Source: Gracilimonas sp040877545 (GTDB lineage Bacteria > Bacteroidota > Rhodothermia > Balneolales > Balneolaceae). From it: a stretch of 64,000 nt of DNA. How positions within the stretch are numbered: position 1 is the stretch's first letter; each line of letters opens with the position of its first letter. The DNA lies in NCBI GenBank assembly GCA_040877545.1, contig JBBDNN010000062.1, positions 20,938 through 84,937 on the forward strand, given 5' to 3'. This document shows positions 26,145 through 34,382 of this stretch, in pieces. A model generated the notes under the pieces. The model was not told the origin of the DNA. It was given only the letters and a program-made list of their open reading frames with translations, and ran no database searches. The translations under genes were made by a program, and so were the position numbers.

Positions 26145-27569
26145 ATGAGTTATAGAATTTTAATACTGGAAGATAATAGAATAGATGCTGATCTGGTTCA
26201 AAGGTATTTAAAACGTTCTGAAGATAACTATGAAATTAAATGGGTAGCAAAAAAGGACGAGTACACAAATATGCTCCGGGAATTTAAGCCCGATCTTATT
26301 ATTTCTGATTACAATCTAAGATATTATAATGCTTACGATGCTCTGGAAATCAAAAATGAATATAATAAACACCTCCCGCTGATCGTCCTTTCCGGCACCA
26401 TTGGAGAAGAAGAGGCTGTAAATCTTATAAAAGAAGGAGCAATTGACTTCCTGATTAAATATAACCTGATACGGCTTCCTCAAATAGTAAAGAGAGCACT
26501 TGAAGAAACTAGTGAGAAGAAGGAAAGAGAAAAGGCAGAACGTGCTTTGCGGAAAGAAATGTTTTTTACGGATAAATTATTAAACAGCTTGTCTGGTATT
26601 TTTTATCTCTTAGATTCAGATAATAATGTGAGCAGGGTAAATAATCGCTTTTTGTCACTTTTGGGTTATAGATGGGAAGATGTTGAAGGTAAACCATTTA
26701 AAAACTTCATATCTGAAGAAGATTATCCTTTGCTGAATGATGCAGTTAAAAATCTCCAAAAGCAGGATGAAGCATCGGTCGAGTTGCGCTTAAAGGATAA
26801 AAATGGAACACCAAATCACTTTCTGCTGACAGGAGCTAATTTAGAACAGGAAGGCAAGCAATATATAATTGGAACAGCTATTGAAATTACTGACCGCATA
26901 AAAGCTGAACAACAAATAAAAGAAGCACTTCAAGAGAAAAATGTACTTTTGGCTGAAATTCATCACAGGGTAAAAAATAATCTTGCAGTAGTTTCAGGAA
27001 TGATGCAATTGCAAGCTTTTGAAGAAGAAGGAGACCAGTATGTTCAGGAAAAGCTATTAAGCAGTGTCAGCCGTATTAAATCAATAGCTCTTGTTCATGA
27101 GCAAATGTATCAATCCGAAAGTTTTTCTAATCTCAGGTTTGACGAAAGCTTAAAGTTGCTTGTTGAGAATATATCGCATATTTCACAAATGGAAACGAAA
27201 GTGAAAATTAAATTCGACACTCAAAAAATAGAGCTGAATATAAATCAGGCTTTACCTTGTGCTATAATTATAAATGAAGTAGTCACTAATATTTTTAAAC
27301 ATGCTTTTAAAGGAAGAAAAAACGGTGAGATTAAAATTCAGGCCATTGAAAAAAATGGGAGGGTAGAGCTTTCTATTAAAGATAATGGCCGGGGAGTACC
27401 CGAAAATTTAACGATTGATAAGTCACCTTCACTGGGACTTAAATTAATCAACTTGCTCTCCAAACAGCTTAATGGAACTGTTGAGCTAAAATCTAAAAGT
27501 GGCAGTAATTTTTCTTTGCAGTTTAAGAAATTAGCCAAGAAAGGAGTGGGAAGTGCTAACGTGGCTTGA
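26145..27569 (+). CDS. Receiver-PAS-HWE/HisKA_2 hybrid kinase
   Basis: The product (474 residues from ATG 26145, chosen for its GGAG site) starts with a receiver domain (Asp55 in LIISDYNLRYY), then a PAS domain (about 140-255), then a HisKA_2 kinase with EIHHRVKNN (His273) and an ATPase domain (NEVVTNIFKHAF, DNGRGVP, LGLKLINLLS). It lacks membrane segments. Kinases of this type often start stress or light responses. The receiver at the front suggests that the upstream kinase can tune it, so the three genes could form one relay. A terminator follows. Confidence 0.9.
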   Translation: MSYRILILEDNRIDADLVQRYLKRSEDNYEIKWVAKKDEYTNMLREFKPDLIISDYNLRYYNAYDALEIKNEYNKHLPLIVLSGTIGEEEAVNLIKEGAIDFLIKYNLIRLPQIVKRALEETSEKKEREKAERALRKEMFFTDKLLNSLSGIFYLLDSDNNVSRVNNRFLSLLGYRWEDVEGKPFKNFISEEDYPLLNDAVKNLQKQDEASVELRLKDKNGTPNHFLLTGANLEQEGKQYIIGTAIEITDRIKAEQQIKEALQEKNVLLAEIHHRVKNNLAVVSGMMQLQAFEEEGDQYVQEKLLSSVSRIKSIALVHEQMYQSESFSNLRFDESLKLLVENISHISQMETKVKIKFDTQKIELNINQALPCAIIINEVVTNIFKHAFKGRKNGEIKIQAIEKNGRVELSIKDNGRGVPENLTIDKSPSLGLKLINLLSKQLNGTVELKSKSGSNFSLQFKKLAKKGVGSANVA

Positions 27570-27583
27570 TCGAATATAAAAAT

Positions 27584-27620
27584 CTGGAGACCGCTGCACC
27601 TTTTGTCTCCAGTTTTATTT
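27584..27620 (+). terminator. Terminator between the kinase cassette and the cytochrome gene
   Basis: CTGGAGAC (27584-27591) and GTCTCCAG (27605-27612) form an eight-bp stem followed by TTTTATTTTT. The opposite strand also ends in a T-rich run (ATTTTTAT), so it can serve both convergent units. Confidence 0.75.
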
Positions 27621-27632
27621 TTCTAATCCAAA

Positions 27633-28616
27633 TTATTCAGCTGCCGGAGTATATCGTATTACAAGATTCTCTATCGGAGTGACGGTTTGCAGGTACGCAT
27701 AAATCGCCCGCAGATCCTCCTCCTTCATAGTGGCATACATCGACCATGGCATGGGACTGTTAAACTGCCCGGGCTGTACAGCGGGAAGAGCTATAGAGGA
27801 ATCAGCATATACCTTAAAGCGATTGACAAATTGCTCTTCAGTCCAAGCGCCTATTCCTGTACCAGTGTCTGGAGTTATATTAGCAGAGCGTGTAACATCC
27901 CCTGATGGAAACATAAACTCAAAGTCACCGGCAAACTCCATCCCTTCAACATAAGCGCCTTGCTCCATCTTGGTGTGGCAGTCGTTACAAGCGGCGGCGG
28001 TAACCAGATATTTACCGTAAGCTACCCGATCTGTAGTGTCAGGTTTTTTGGTGAATTCTGCTTTTGCAGGTATGGTGTTGATAATGAAATTCATTGGAAA
28101 ATCAGGAGCTGATTCAGGTAAATCATGCTCTATAGGATCCAGTGTACGTATGTATGCGATGATATCATATATATCCTCTTTGTCAATTTTCCCATAACTC
28201 TGGTAAGGCATTACCGGAAATAAAGCTTTCCCGTCTTTATTTACACCTGTGGTAATAGCACGGAAAAGCTCTCCATCAGTCCAGTCGCCCATATTATATG
28301 GTGTTATATTTCGAGCATAAAAATTACCGGGAAATCCCATTAAAGCATTAAATTCTTCACCACCCTTTCCTAAAGTACCGTCTACCAGTGGACCAGAAAA
28401 CAAACTGAAGTCTCTTTCGGAATGGCAATCCATGCACACCATAATACTATGTGCGAGATATTCACCACGCTCAATTCGCTCAGAAGTTAACTCAACCGTT
28501 AGTTCCGGTGCAGGTTCAGCATTTGGCAAAAATGCTTTTACATAGATCAATAATCCGGAGATGAGAACAAGGACACCTGCCAAAATAAATCCGGCTATTT
28601 TTAATACCTTTTTCAT
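27633..28616 (-). CDS. Dihaem cytochrome c, membrane-anchored
   Basis: The 327-residue protein has an N-terminal helix (MKKVLKIAGFILAGVLVLISGLL, an anchor or signal) and two class I cytochrome c domains, each with CxxCH: Cys61-His65 (CMDCH) and Cys210-His214 (CNDCH). Met residues suitable as sixth ligands are seen in MPYQSYGKI and in MPWSMY. Similar proteins pass electrons from periplasmic dehydrogenases to terminal oxidases. The gene is alone; haem attachment and DsbD-type thiol reduction are needed for it. Confidence 0.88.
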   Translation of the reverse strand: MKKVLKIAGFILAGVLVLISGLLIYVKAFLPNAEPAPELTVELTSERIERGEYLAHSIMVCMDCHSERDFSLFSGPLVDGTLGKGGEEFNALMGFPGNFYARNITPYNMGDWTDGELFRAITTGVNKDGKALFPVMPYQSYGKIDKEDIYDIIAYIRTLDPIEHDLPESAPDFPMNFIINTIPAKAEFTKKPDTTDRVAYGKYLVTAAACNDCHTKMEQGAYVEGMEFAGDFEFMFPSGDVTRSANITPDTGTGIGAWTEEQFVNRFKVYADSSIALPAVQPGQFNSPMPWSMYATMKEEDLRAIYAYLQTVTPIENLVIRYTPAAE

Positions 28617-28728
28617 AATAGTTAATTTGTTTAAAGATTTATTACCGATTCAATAAGATGCTAATGTCCTTAAAATTTATTTAAATATCTACACCCCATA
28701 TAGTTAGCCAATCGTTGCAAAAAAAGTG

Positions 28729-29361
28729 CTAAACCATAAAAGTGATATGTCGTCCATCTCTTTCCAGGGCAGAAAAATTAAAAGCTGATTTAATCCATTC
28801 CAGCGTATTGGGATGATAGAAAATAACGTGGGTTTCATCACTTTTGTAATACCACGAATCGAAATCAATATCATCCGTGTAGAGATCGGTCTTCAGCACT
28901 AAAGCCCCCGCAGGTTTCAACATCTCCCGTAATTTTGTGAATTCTTTTGCTGGGTGATGAAAATGTTCTATGACTTCACAGCTTACTATATAATCATATT
29001 TTAAATTCAGCACCTCAGGATTATTGTCAAAAAAAGGATCGAATACTTTAATAGAATAGCCTTTGTCCCGAAGCATTTTTGTTATAACCGGCCCTGTTCC
29101 TGAACCATAATCCAGCCCTAATGAATCTATCCCAAACAGTTCGGTAATTTTATCAACCAGGGGGGATACGAATTTTTGATAGCGTGGATCTTCCATATCA
29201 TTATCATGACTTTCATAGCGGGAGACTTCTTCTTTTGGTGATGGATAATCCACTGAATCCATCAATACAGCTCTGCAATTGGTACATCTGTGGTAATGGC
29301 GATGAGCTCTTTTGTGGTAATAAAAAGGCCGGGTTTCGGCAGAACAAAGTGTGCAGATCAT
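28729..29361 (-). CDS. SAM-dependent methyltransferase with zinc ribbon
   Basis: The 210-residue protein starts with a four-Cys zinc ribbon (Cys3, Cys6, Cys26, Cys29) and continues as a class I methyltransferase: glycine loop LDYGSGTGP, acidic residue KVFDPFFD, and the SCEVIEHFHHPAKE motif. This layout occurs in enzymes acting on sugars or metabolites with a free thiol or hydroxyl group, but the substrate cannot be read. The gene stands alone between a cytochrome gene and a lactamase-fold gene. Confidence 0.82.
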   Translation of the reverse strand: MICTLCSAETRPFYYHKRAHRHYHRCTNCRAVLMDSVDYPSPKEEVSRYESHDNDMEDPRYQKFVSPLVDKITELFGIDSLGLDYGSGTGPVITKMLRDKGYSIKVFDPFFDNNPEVLNLKYDYIVSCEVIEHFHHPAKEFTKLREMLKPAGALVLKTDLYTDDIDFDSWYYKSDETHVIFYHPNTLEWIKSAFNFSALERDGRHITFMV

Positions 29362-29450
29362 GCAATTGCTGCGAAGGCAGGATTTATGAATTCAAATGTG
29401 CTACTTATTAGTTGAAAATTGTTGATAAGGGAAAGCAGTTGATTTACCAC

Positions 29451-30200
29451 CTAATCCTCCGGATACCAATCCTTCAGGCGAACATCGATCTCCTTGCCGG
29501 CCACATCCACTAAGGTTTTGAACTCTTCAATATCCTGCCCCCGGTGATGGTAGGGATAAATTATCTCCGGTTCAAAATCCACCACGGCACTTGCAGCTTG
29601 ATAAATATCCATGGTGTAGGGGAGATTCATGCAAACAAAAGCTACATCAATATCTGTGAGGGCTCGCATTTCGGGAATATCTTCTGTATCACCTGATAGA
29701 TAGATATTTTTATCCCCCATAGTTAATATATAACCATTGCCCCACCCCTTGGGATGCCGGGCTTCTTCTTCAGGAAGATTATACATAGGAACGGTCAAAA
29801 TAGAAACTCCCAGTTGCTCGGTACTTTCTCCATTACTATAAATTTGCAGCTGTTCTGAATATTCATCCGGGAGTTCGTCAGCTACCGATTGTGGGACTAT
29901 GAATACAGCATTGCTTGTATTCAGAGCAGCTAAAGTTTCTATATGCAGATGATCTCCATGTGGATGAGTAATAAGTATCAAATCCGGATCAGCGACTCCC
30001 TCAAAAGCTTCAGCTCCACCATATGGATCTATATAGATGGTTTTATCATCCCATTCAAAAACAACGCTGCCATGCAGTATAGGATGTATGGTTAGTGTTC
30101 CCTTTGCAGTTTCAATTTCATCTGCTGTATTATTAAGCTGTGCTTTTGTCGGGATGAAAAGCACCAACATCAATGAGAGAAGAATAAATGATTTTTTCAT
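29451..30200 (-). CDS. Exported metallo-beta-lactamase-fold hydrolase
   Basis: The product has a signal peptide (MKKSFILLSLMLVLFIPTKAQ) and the metal-binding pattern LITHPHGDHLH, followed by LSGDTEDIPEM and YPYHHRGQ, as in the lactamase-B3/UlaG-type hydrolases. It is likely periplasmic or outer-membrane attached. The frame opens ten codons upstream (MLNTLNKLIK), but the Met at 30200 starts the signal peptide. Substrates vary widely in this superfamily, so only the fold is assigned. Confidence 0.78.
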   Translation of the reverse strand: MKKSFILLSLMLVLFIPTKAQLNNTADEIETAKGTLTIHPILHGSVVFEWDDKTIYIDPYGGAEAFEGVADPDLILITHPHGDHLHIETLAALNTSNAVFIVPQSVADELPDEYSEQLQIYSNGESTEQLGVSILTVPMYNLPEEEARHPKGWGNGYILTMGDKNIYLSGDTEDIPEMRALTDIDVAFVCMNLPYTMDIYQAASAVVDFEPEIIYPYHHRGQDIEEFKTLVDVAGKEIDVRLKDWYPED

Positions 30201-30347
30201 TTTGATCAGTTTATTTAAAGTATTAAGCAAATGGTGAAATGGAAATATTAAACCTCAGCTGAAAACTATGAGAGAGGCTGACAGTTACCGTCATCATTAA
30301 CAACCATCTTACAATCTATTATAATTCTTCTGAATTTCAAGAATATC

Positions 30348-31061
30348 TTATGTCCAAAAGCCCAACATGCGATAAGCTAATCCAGTGAGCATTGCGATCC
30401 CAAAACTAACGAGAGTACCTATTAAAATATATTCAGTAAGTTTTCGGTTTTTTGAATTACGAAGATCCCCAAAACGAAAAACAGATTTTGCTGCTATCAA
30501 AAATCCAATCGCCTGGAGCTGCCCCGTTACAACAAATCCAAATACAAACAGGCGCTCGAGAATGCCGATATATTTACCGGCACTCACCAACGATTCAGAA
30601 TCATCATCTTCGGTATGGGGTGTCCAGCGAGAGATTATCACACGGGTAATGATAGAAGAAGGCAAGGTTAAAAATAGCAGTGCAACAACAGCAAGTAAGA
30701 AGGTTGAAGTTTGCAGCCAGGCAAAAGAAATATTTCCAGGCATCATAAGATTCCAGATAAATAAAATCACCAGGATATGAGCTGTCTGGTCCAGGAAAAA
30801 TAAGGAGGCTTGATTTCGGGAATTTTGTGCATATAACTTAATAGCATCAATTATCAGGTGGGAAATAAAGATCAACAGGGCGAACTTCCAAAAGCTGAGG
30901 TCCCAAATCAGCAAAAATGGTAAAACTCCATGGAGGAAAGAGTGCAGGTATAAATGAGGTGAGCGTAGCTTTTTTTGCTCTTTTTCTCGCACAATATTTA
31001 AGGTCTGCAGAAAAAAGTCACCAATTATATGGGCTAATAAAAGCTTTAGTAATACAATCAT
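30348..31061 (-). CDS. DUF3307 domain integral membrane protein
   Basis: The 237-residue protein has about six helices; the first, LLLAHIIGDFFLQT, and the motif HLYLHSFLHGVLPFLL with paired His are typical of DUF3307. The gene overlaps the SatD-type gene by four bases (ATGA), so they are coupled. The two are often neighbours in Bacteroidota. The function is not known; the His-rich membrane motif could bind a metal or haem. Confidence 0.82.
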   Translation of the reverse strand: MIVLLKLLLAHIIGDFFLQTLNIVREKEQKKLRSPHLYLHSFLHGVLPFLLIWDLSFWKFALLIFISHLIIDAIKLYAQNSRNQASLFFLDQTAHILVILFIWNLMMPGNISFAWLQTSTFLLAVVALLFLTLPSSIITRVIISRWTPHTEDDDSESLVSAGKYIGILERLFVFGFVVTGQLQAIGFLIAAKSVFRFGDLRNSKNRKLTEYILIGTLVSFGIAMLTGLAYRMLGFWT

Positions 31062-31678
31062 TTTTTCGGGGTTAGTTGTGCTATTTTCTTTCTGTACATT
31101 TTCTCCACTTCCATCACCTCAGAGAGATAAGATCTCGTTTGCCTTTCACTAACCGAAGATTGGCTGATACCCAGCATCTTTCCAATTTTGTGTTGCGAAT
31201 ATTCTGGATTCATCAGGCTTACGCTAACTATTTCCGCCGAACCCGGGGACCACTTATCCATCGCTATTAACATCAGGCGCAGGTATAGGTTCATTTCTTC
31301 ATTAAATACAGTGTCGAAGGTAGTAATGCTGAGTGTTTTTTTCTCAGATTTTAATTGTTCAAAACCCTGCCCCGAGTTTACAAAGGCTTCTCCGTTAGAT
31401 TCTGTGATTTTTGTGGACTCAAAATCTTTCTCCCCCACCCCGATAGCGGTTCGTATATCCAGGTTTTTATGGCTTTTAATGTCTGCCTTGATCTTCACAG
31501 CAGCTAAAAAAGCTTTTTTGGGATCAGCAATTTGCAGTTGAAAACTATCACCCCGAAAAATTTCCCAGTCTCCGGGGCTGTTCCCGAAATCATCAAGAGA
31601 ATTTTTTAAAACCGATAACCAATAGCTGGTTTCTGATTTTCTTGAATTAATTATATCACCGGTTATTACGCCTATCAT
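31058..31678 (-). CDS. SatD family protein with C-terminal helix-turn-helix
   Basis: The 206-residue product starts at the internal ATG 31678 (MIGVITGDIINSR), the first conserved stretch of SatD. The front part (GVITGD, RGDSFQLQIADP, RTAIGVG, GQGFEQLK) is the SatD core, which resembles nucleotidyl-cyclase-like folds. The back has a helix-turn-helix, SQHKIGKMLGISQSSVSERQ. Four alternating TATCGG/CCGATA half-sites lie just upstream, at 31686-31733, so the protein probably represses its own operon. SatD was first linked to acid tolerance in streptococci; whether that applies here is unknown. Confidence 0.8.
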   Translation of the reverse strand: MIGVITGDIINSRKSETSYWLSVLKNSLDDFGNSPGDWEIFRGDSFQLQIADPKKAFLAAVKIKADIKSHKNLDIRTAIGVGEKDFESTKITESNGEAFVNSGQGFEQLKSEKKTLSITTFDTVFNEEMNLYLRLMLIAMDKWSPGSAEIVSVSLMNPEYSQHKIGKMLGISQSSVSERQTRSYLSEVMEVEKMYRKKIAQLTPKK

Positions 31679-31685
31679 GCCATAA

Positions 31686-31733
31686 TATCGGGGAAGCATC
31701 CGATAATGTCAATTATCGGCTATTTATCCGATA
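31686..31733. promoter_or_regulatory. Operator ladder before satD: four half-sites every 14 bases
   Basis: TATCGG at 31686, CCGATA at 31700, TATCGG at 31714 and CCGATA at 31728 alternate in orientation with an exact 14-base period, giving three overlapping 20-base inverted repeats with eight-base spacers. The array ends eight bases before the chosen satD start. Its repeat order is too regular for chance and fits binding of adjacent dimers. Confidence 0.7.
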
Positions 31734-31767
31734 GAAGAGTTGAAAGTATTCTATCATAATTATCCCA

Positions 31768-32205
31768 TTAGCCAGGATAACTGCCCCCTATATAATTGTG
31801 GAGCGAATCAATCTCCACCTTTTGTTTTTCGATGGTGGCTTTAACTACATCACCAATTGAAATAACGCCCACTATTTTTTCTGAATCCAATACCGGAAGG
31901 TGGCGAATTTTTTTCTCAGTCATTAGTTGCATGCAAAGGTTCATGGTATCGGATGAAGAAACACGATACACCTGATCGGTCATTATTTCATGCACCTTTG
32001 TTTCCTTGGATGTGCGGCCTTTCAGAATTACTTTATTTCTGTAATCACGCTCCGATATTATTCCCACCAATTTTTCACCTTTCGTAACCAATAAAGCACC
32101 AATATTATGTTCAGCCATTTTTTCAATGGCAGTATAAACTGTTTCATCAGGACCAATGGCATGAATTTCGTTACCTTTCTTACTTAGAAGTTCTTTTACC
32201 TGCAT
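31768..32205 (-). CDS. CBS-domain pair protein
   Basis: The 145-residue protein is two CBS domains (about 5-65 and 72-130), with motifs IGALLVTKGEKLVGIISERDYRNKV and IRHLPVLDSEKIVGVISIGDVVKA. CBS pairs sense adenine nucleotides or S-adenosylmethionine and switch partner proteins; free-standing ones are often stress or redox regulators. It is a single gene next to the SatD operon. No effector can be read from sequence. Confidence 0.88.
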   Translation of the reverse strand: MQVKELLSKKGNEIHAIGPDETVYTAIEKMAEHNIGALLVTKGEKLVGIISERDYRNKVILKGRTSKETKVHEIMTDQVYRVSSSDTMNLCMQLMTEKKIRHLPVLDSEKIVGVISIGDVVKATIEKQKVEIDSLHNYIGGSYPG

Positions 32206-32397
32206 ATTATTCTCTCAATAGGTTCTTTGATTAGTATCAATAAACTGAAATCTGTGAATATTGCAAGGATTTCAGAAAAATAATTTCTGTTATTTTAACC
32301 AGTTTGGTGCAGCTGTGGTTCATTTGATCATCCTAAGAAAAATAGGTACTGCGAATTATACCGATCTAAACAAGCCTGTGGCTTAAAAAACTGCAAT

Positions 32398-32625
32398 TCA
32401 CAGCTCTGATCCAAAAACCTCAACCCAAAGTGCTTCTACCTCATCGCGTGCCCACTGGTGCCGGCGTAGAAATTTCATACTTGATTTTATACTCGGATTA
32501 CTTTTGAAACAGTTAATATCCACATGATGGCTAAGCTGTTCCCATCCATAATACTCCTGCAAATCAGTTACAATTTGCTTGAGTTTTATACCATGAAGCG
32601 GGTTATTAGGTTGTTTTTGAGTCAT
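32398..32625 (-). CDS. VF530 family DNA-binding protein (DUF2132)
   Basis: The 75-residue protein matches the VF530 family: NPLHGIKLKQIVTDLQEYYGWEQLSHHVDINCFKSNPSIKSSMKFLRRHQWAR in pieces is highly conserved. The family has a structure that suggests DNA binding, and members are small and widespread in marine bacteria. ATG at 32625 is preferred to the TTG before it. It has no operon partner. Its role is unknown. Confidence 0.85.
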   Translation of the reverse strand: MTQKQPNNPLHGIKLKQIVTDLQEYYGWEQLSHHVDINCFKSNPSIKSSMKFLRRHQWARDEVEALWVEVFGSEL

Positions 32626-32691
32626 CAAACCGGTAAAAATTCTGGGGTATTTTTTATTAGAGGTTTTTTCAAAATCGTAATCTTATTAAAG

Positions 32692-33612
32692 TTAATGCTG
32701 CAACCAGTGGAACATTTTTGAAATAGCTATTTCCCTGACCTCTTCGCAGGATAGGAAAATATCATGAATGCCGCCTTTCACTTCCAGGAATTCAACTTCC
32801 TTGCCGAGCCTTTTTCCATATTCTTTTATATGCTCCACATTTAATACCATATCGCTTTCAAAAATTATTTCATCCCATTTTTTAGGCTGGCTTGATTTGT
32901 CGGAGTGTATAATTAAGATTGGTACCTGTATTTCGGATGCTTGATGTAATTTTCTTTGAGCCACGTACACCGCATACACCCACTTCAGGTAAGCAGGAAA
33001 ACCACCAATGGGTTTCCACTCTTCTTTAAAATCCCATTCACCTTTATGTTTCATGGAAATACTTGAGCCATATAAATGTGCAAATGGTTTTTTACGAAAG
33101 GCATAAGGATTAAAAAAAGACAGTAATCCTGATAACGGCACGATCACATATTTTTGCCAGGTGGTTAAATTAAATTCAAGAAAAGGAGCATTTAGAATTA
33201 ATGCATCTACCAGGCCTTTATTTTTGCCCTCGTTTAAATATAAGCTACTGATTAACCCACCGGTAGAATGCCCGAGTAAAACAATTTCCTTCTCATTTTC
33301 TGTTTGAATGATATCCAGGGCGGTGTTTATTTCCTCGTAATATTCCCGTAACGATCGGCAGTAATTCTGATGTTGATGAGGGAGAATTGAACGGCCATGC
33401 TTTCTAAGATCAAGCGCATAGAAGTTATAATCCTGTTCATGAAATTCATCAGCGAGGTGAACATGAAAAAAATAGTCGTTATAGCCGTGTATAAAGAGCA
33501 CCGATTTCCGCCCATTAACATTTTTGCCTGAACGAATGAGGGTGGCGATAACACGTCCTTCATAATCATCGGCCATTTGCAAGGTTTGTTCAGGGAAATT
33601 ATCTAAGGTCAT
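32692..33612 (-). CDS. Alpha/beta hydrolase (lysophospholipase/serine aminopeptidase-like)
   Basis: The 306-residue protein is an alpha/beta hydrolase: oxyanion region FIHGYNDYFFH, nucleophile elbow LLGHSTGGLISS (Ser at about 118), an Asp in LIIHSDKSSQ, and the His in KGGIHDIFLS. The set matches monoacylglycerol lipase/S33-type enzymes. There is no signal peptide, so it acts in the cytoplasm. It lies four bases after the YwbE gene, so the two may share a transcript. The substrate is probably a lipid ester. Confidence 0.85.
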   Translation of the reverse strand: MTLDNFPEQTLQMADDYEGRVIATLIRSGKNVNGRKSVLFIHGYNDYFFHVHLADEFHEQDYNFYALDLRKHGRSILPHQHQNYCRSLREYYEEINTALDIIQTENEKEIVLLGHSTGGLISSLYLNEGKNKGLVDALILNAPFLEFNLTTWQKYVIVPLSGLLSFFNPYAFRKKPFAHLYGSSISMKHKGEWDFKEEWKPIGGFPAYLKWVYAVYVAQRKLHQASEIQVPILIIHSDKSSQPKKWDEIIFESDMVLNVEHIKEYGKRLGKEVEFLEVKGGIHDIFLSCEEVREIAISKMFHWLQH

Positions 33613-33616
33613 AAAT

Positions 33617-33808
33617 TCACTTTATTTCCTTAATCCGGCCAATTTGTCCATCGGTGAGGCGAACCTTTATTCCGTGTGGATGTGTGGAGCTTTTGGTTAA
33701 AATATCTTGTACCACTCCATAAGTTATGTTTCCATTTCGCTGATCTTTTTTGAGTACAATTCCCACTTTCATACCGGGTTTTATATTTTTCCGGGTGTTT
33801 CCCTGCAT
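33617..33808 (-). CDS. YwbE family protein
   Basis: The 63-residue protein belongs to the YwbE (DUF2196) family: KPGMKVGIVLKKDQRNGNITYGVVQDILT followed by HPHGIKVRLTDGQIGR. Members are short beta-rich proteins in many bacteria with no assigned role. It starts directly after the DUF1801 stop and lies four bases before the alpha/beta hydrolase, so all three are likely co-transcribed. Confidence 0.85.
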   Translation of the reverse strand: MQGNTRKNIKPGMKVGIVLKKDQRNGNITYGVVQDILTKSSTHPHGIKVRLTDGQIGRIKEIK

Positions 33809-34234
33809 TTAATCTCCTGTCTTATATTTCTTTTCAATTACTGAAACGGATGATATAATTAATTTTTTCAGTACATCTTCGTCCACATCAGAGAGTGTTT
33901 TTATATATAAACATGATTTTCCGGTTTTATGTTTGCCAAGCTTCTCAAGGAGTTCTTCATACTTCAAAAAGCCGGTCATTATGTATAAAGTAATATTCTG
34001 CTTCCTGTTAGAAAACCCAGCCAAAAACCAGTCGCCTTCGCGGCCACTTTCGTACTTATAGTGATAATCCCCAAATCCAATAATGCTGCTTCCCCACATT
34101 TTTCCTTCGCTACCCGCAGCAGATTTCATGATATGATAGATTTCCTGGCAATCCTGTTTCCGTTGTTCATCGTCAATTGCGTCCAGGTAATCTTGGACAC
34201 TTTTATCAGTTTTCTGAGTTTTTAATTCTGCCAT
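33809..34234 (-). CDS. DUF1801 domain protein
   Basis: The 141-residue protein shows the DUF1801 pattern: VQDYLDAIDDEQRKQDCQEIY, KMWGSSIIGFGDYHYKYESGREGDW, and GKHKTGKSCLYIKTLSDVDED. Relatives bind small molecules or iron-related partners, but no function is established. It is first in a three-gene run with ywbE-like and hydrolase genes. Confidence 0.82.
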   Translation of the reverse strand: MAELKTQKTDKSVQDYLDAIDDEQRKQDCQEIYHIMKSAAGSEGKMWGSSIIGFGDYHYKYESGREGDWFLAGFSNRKQNITLYIMTGFLKYEELLEKLGKHKTGKSCLYIKTLSDVDEDVLKKLIISSVSVIEKKYKTGD

Positions 34235-34382
34235 AATTATTTTTTAGCCTTAAAATTTGAAAGCACAAAACTGGGGACGGAATAAACTCCTATCCAATAT
34301 TTAACAAGAAATTTGTGCTTTAGTGTTTCTGTGACATTAATTTGTTTTGGGATTTTAGCAGTTACATACTATATACACAACC

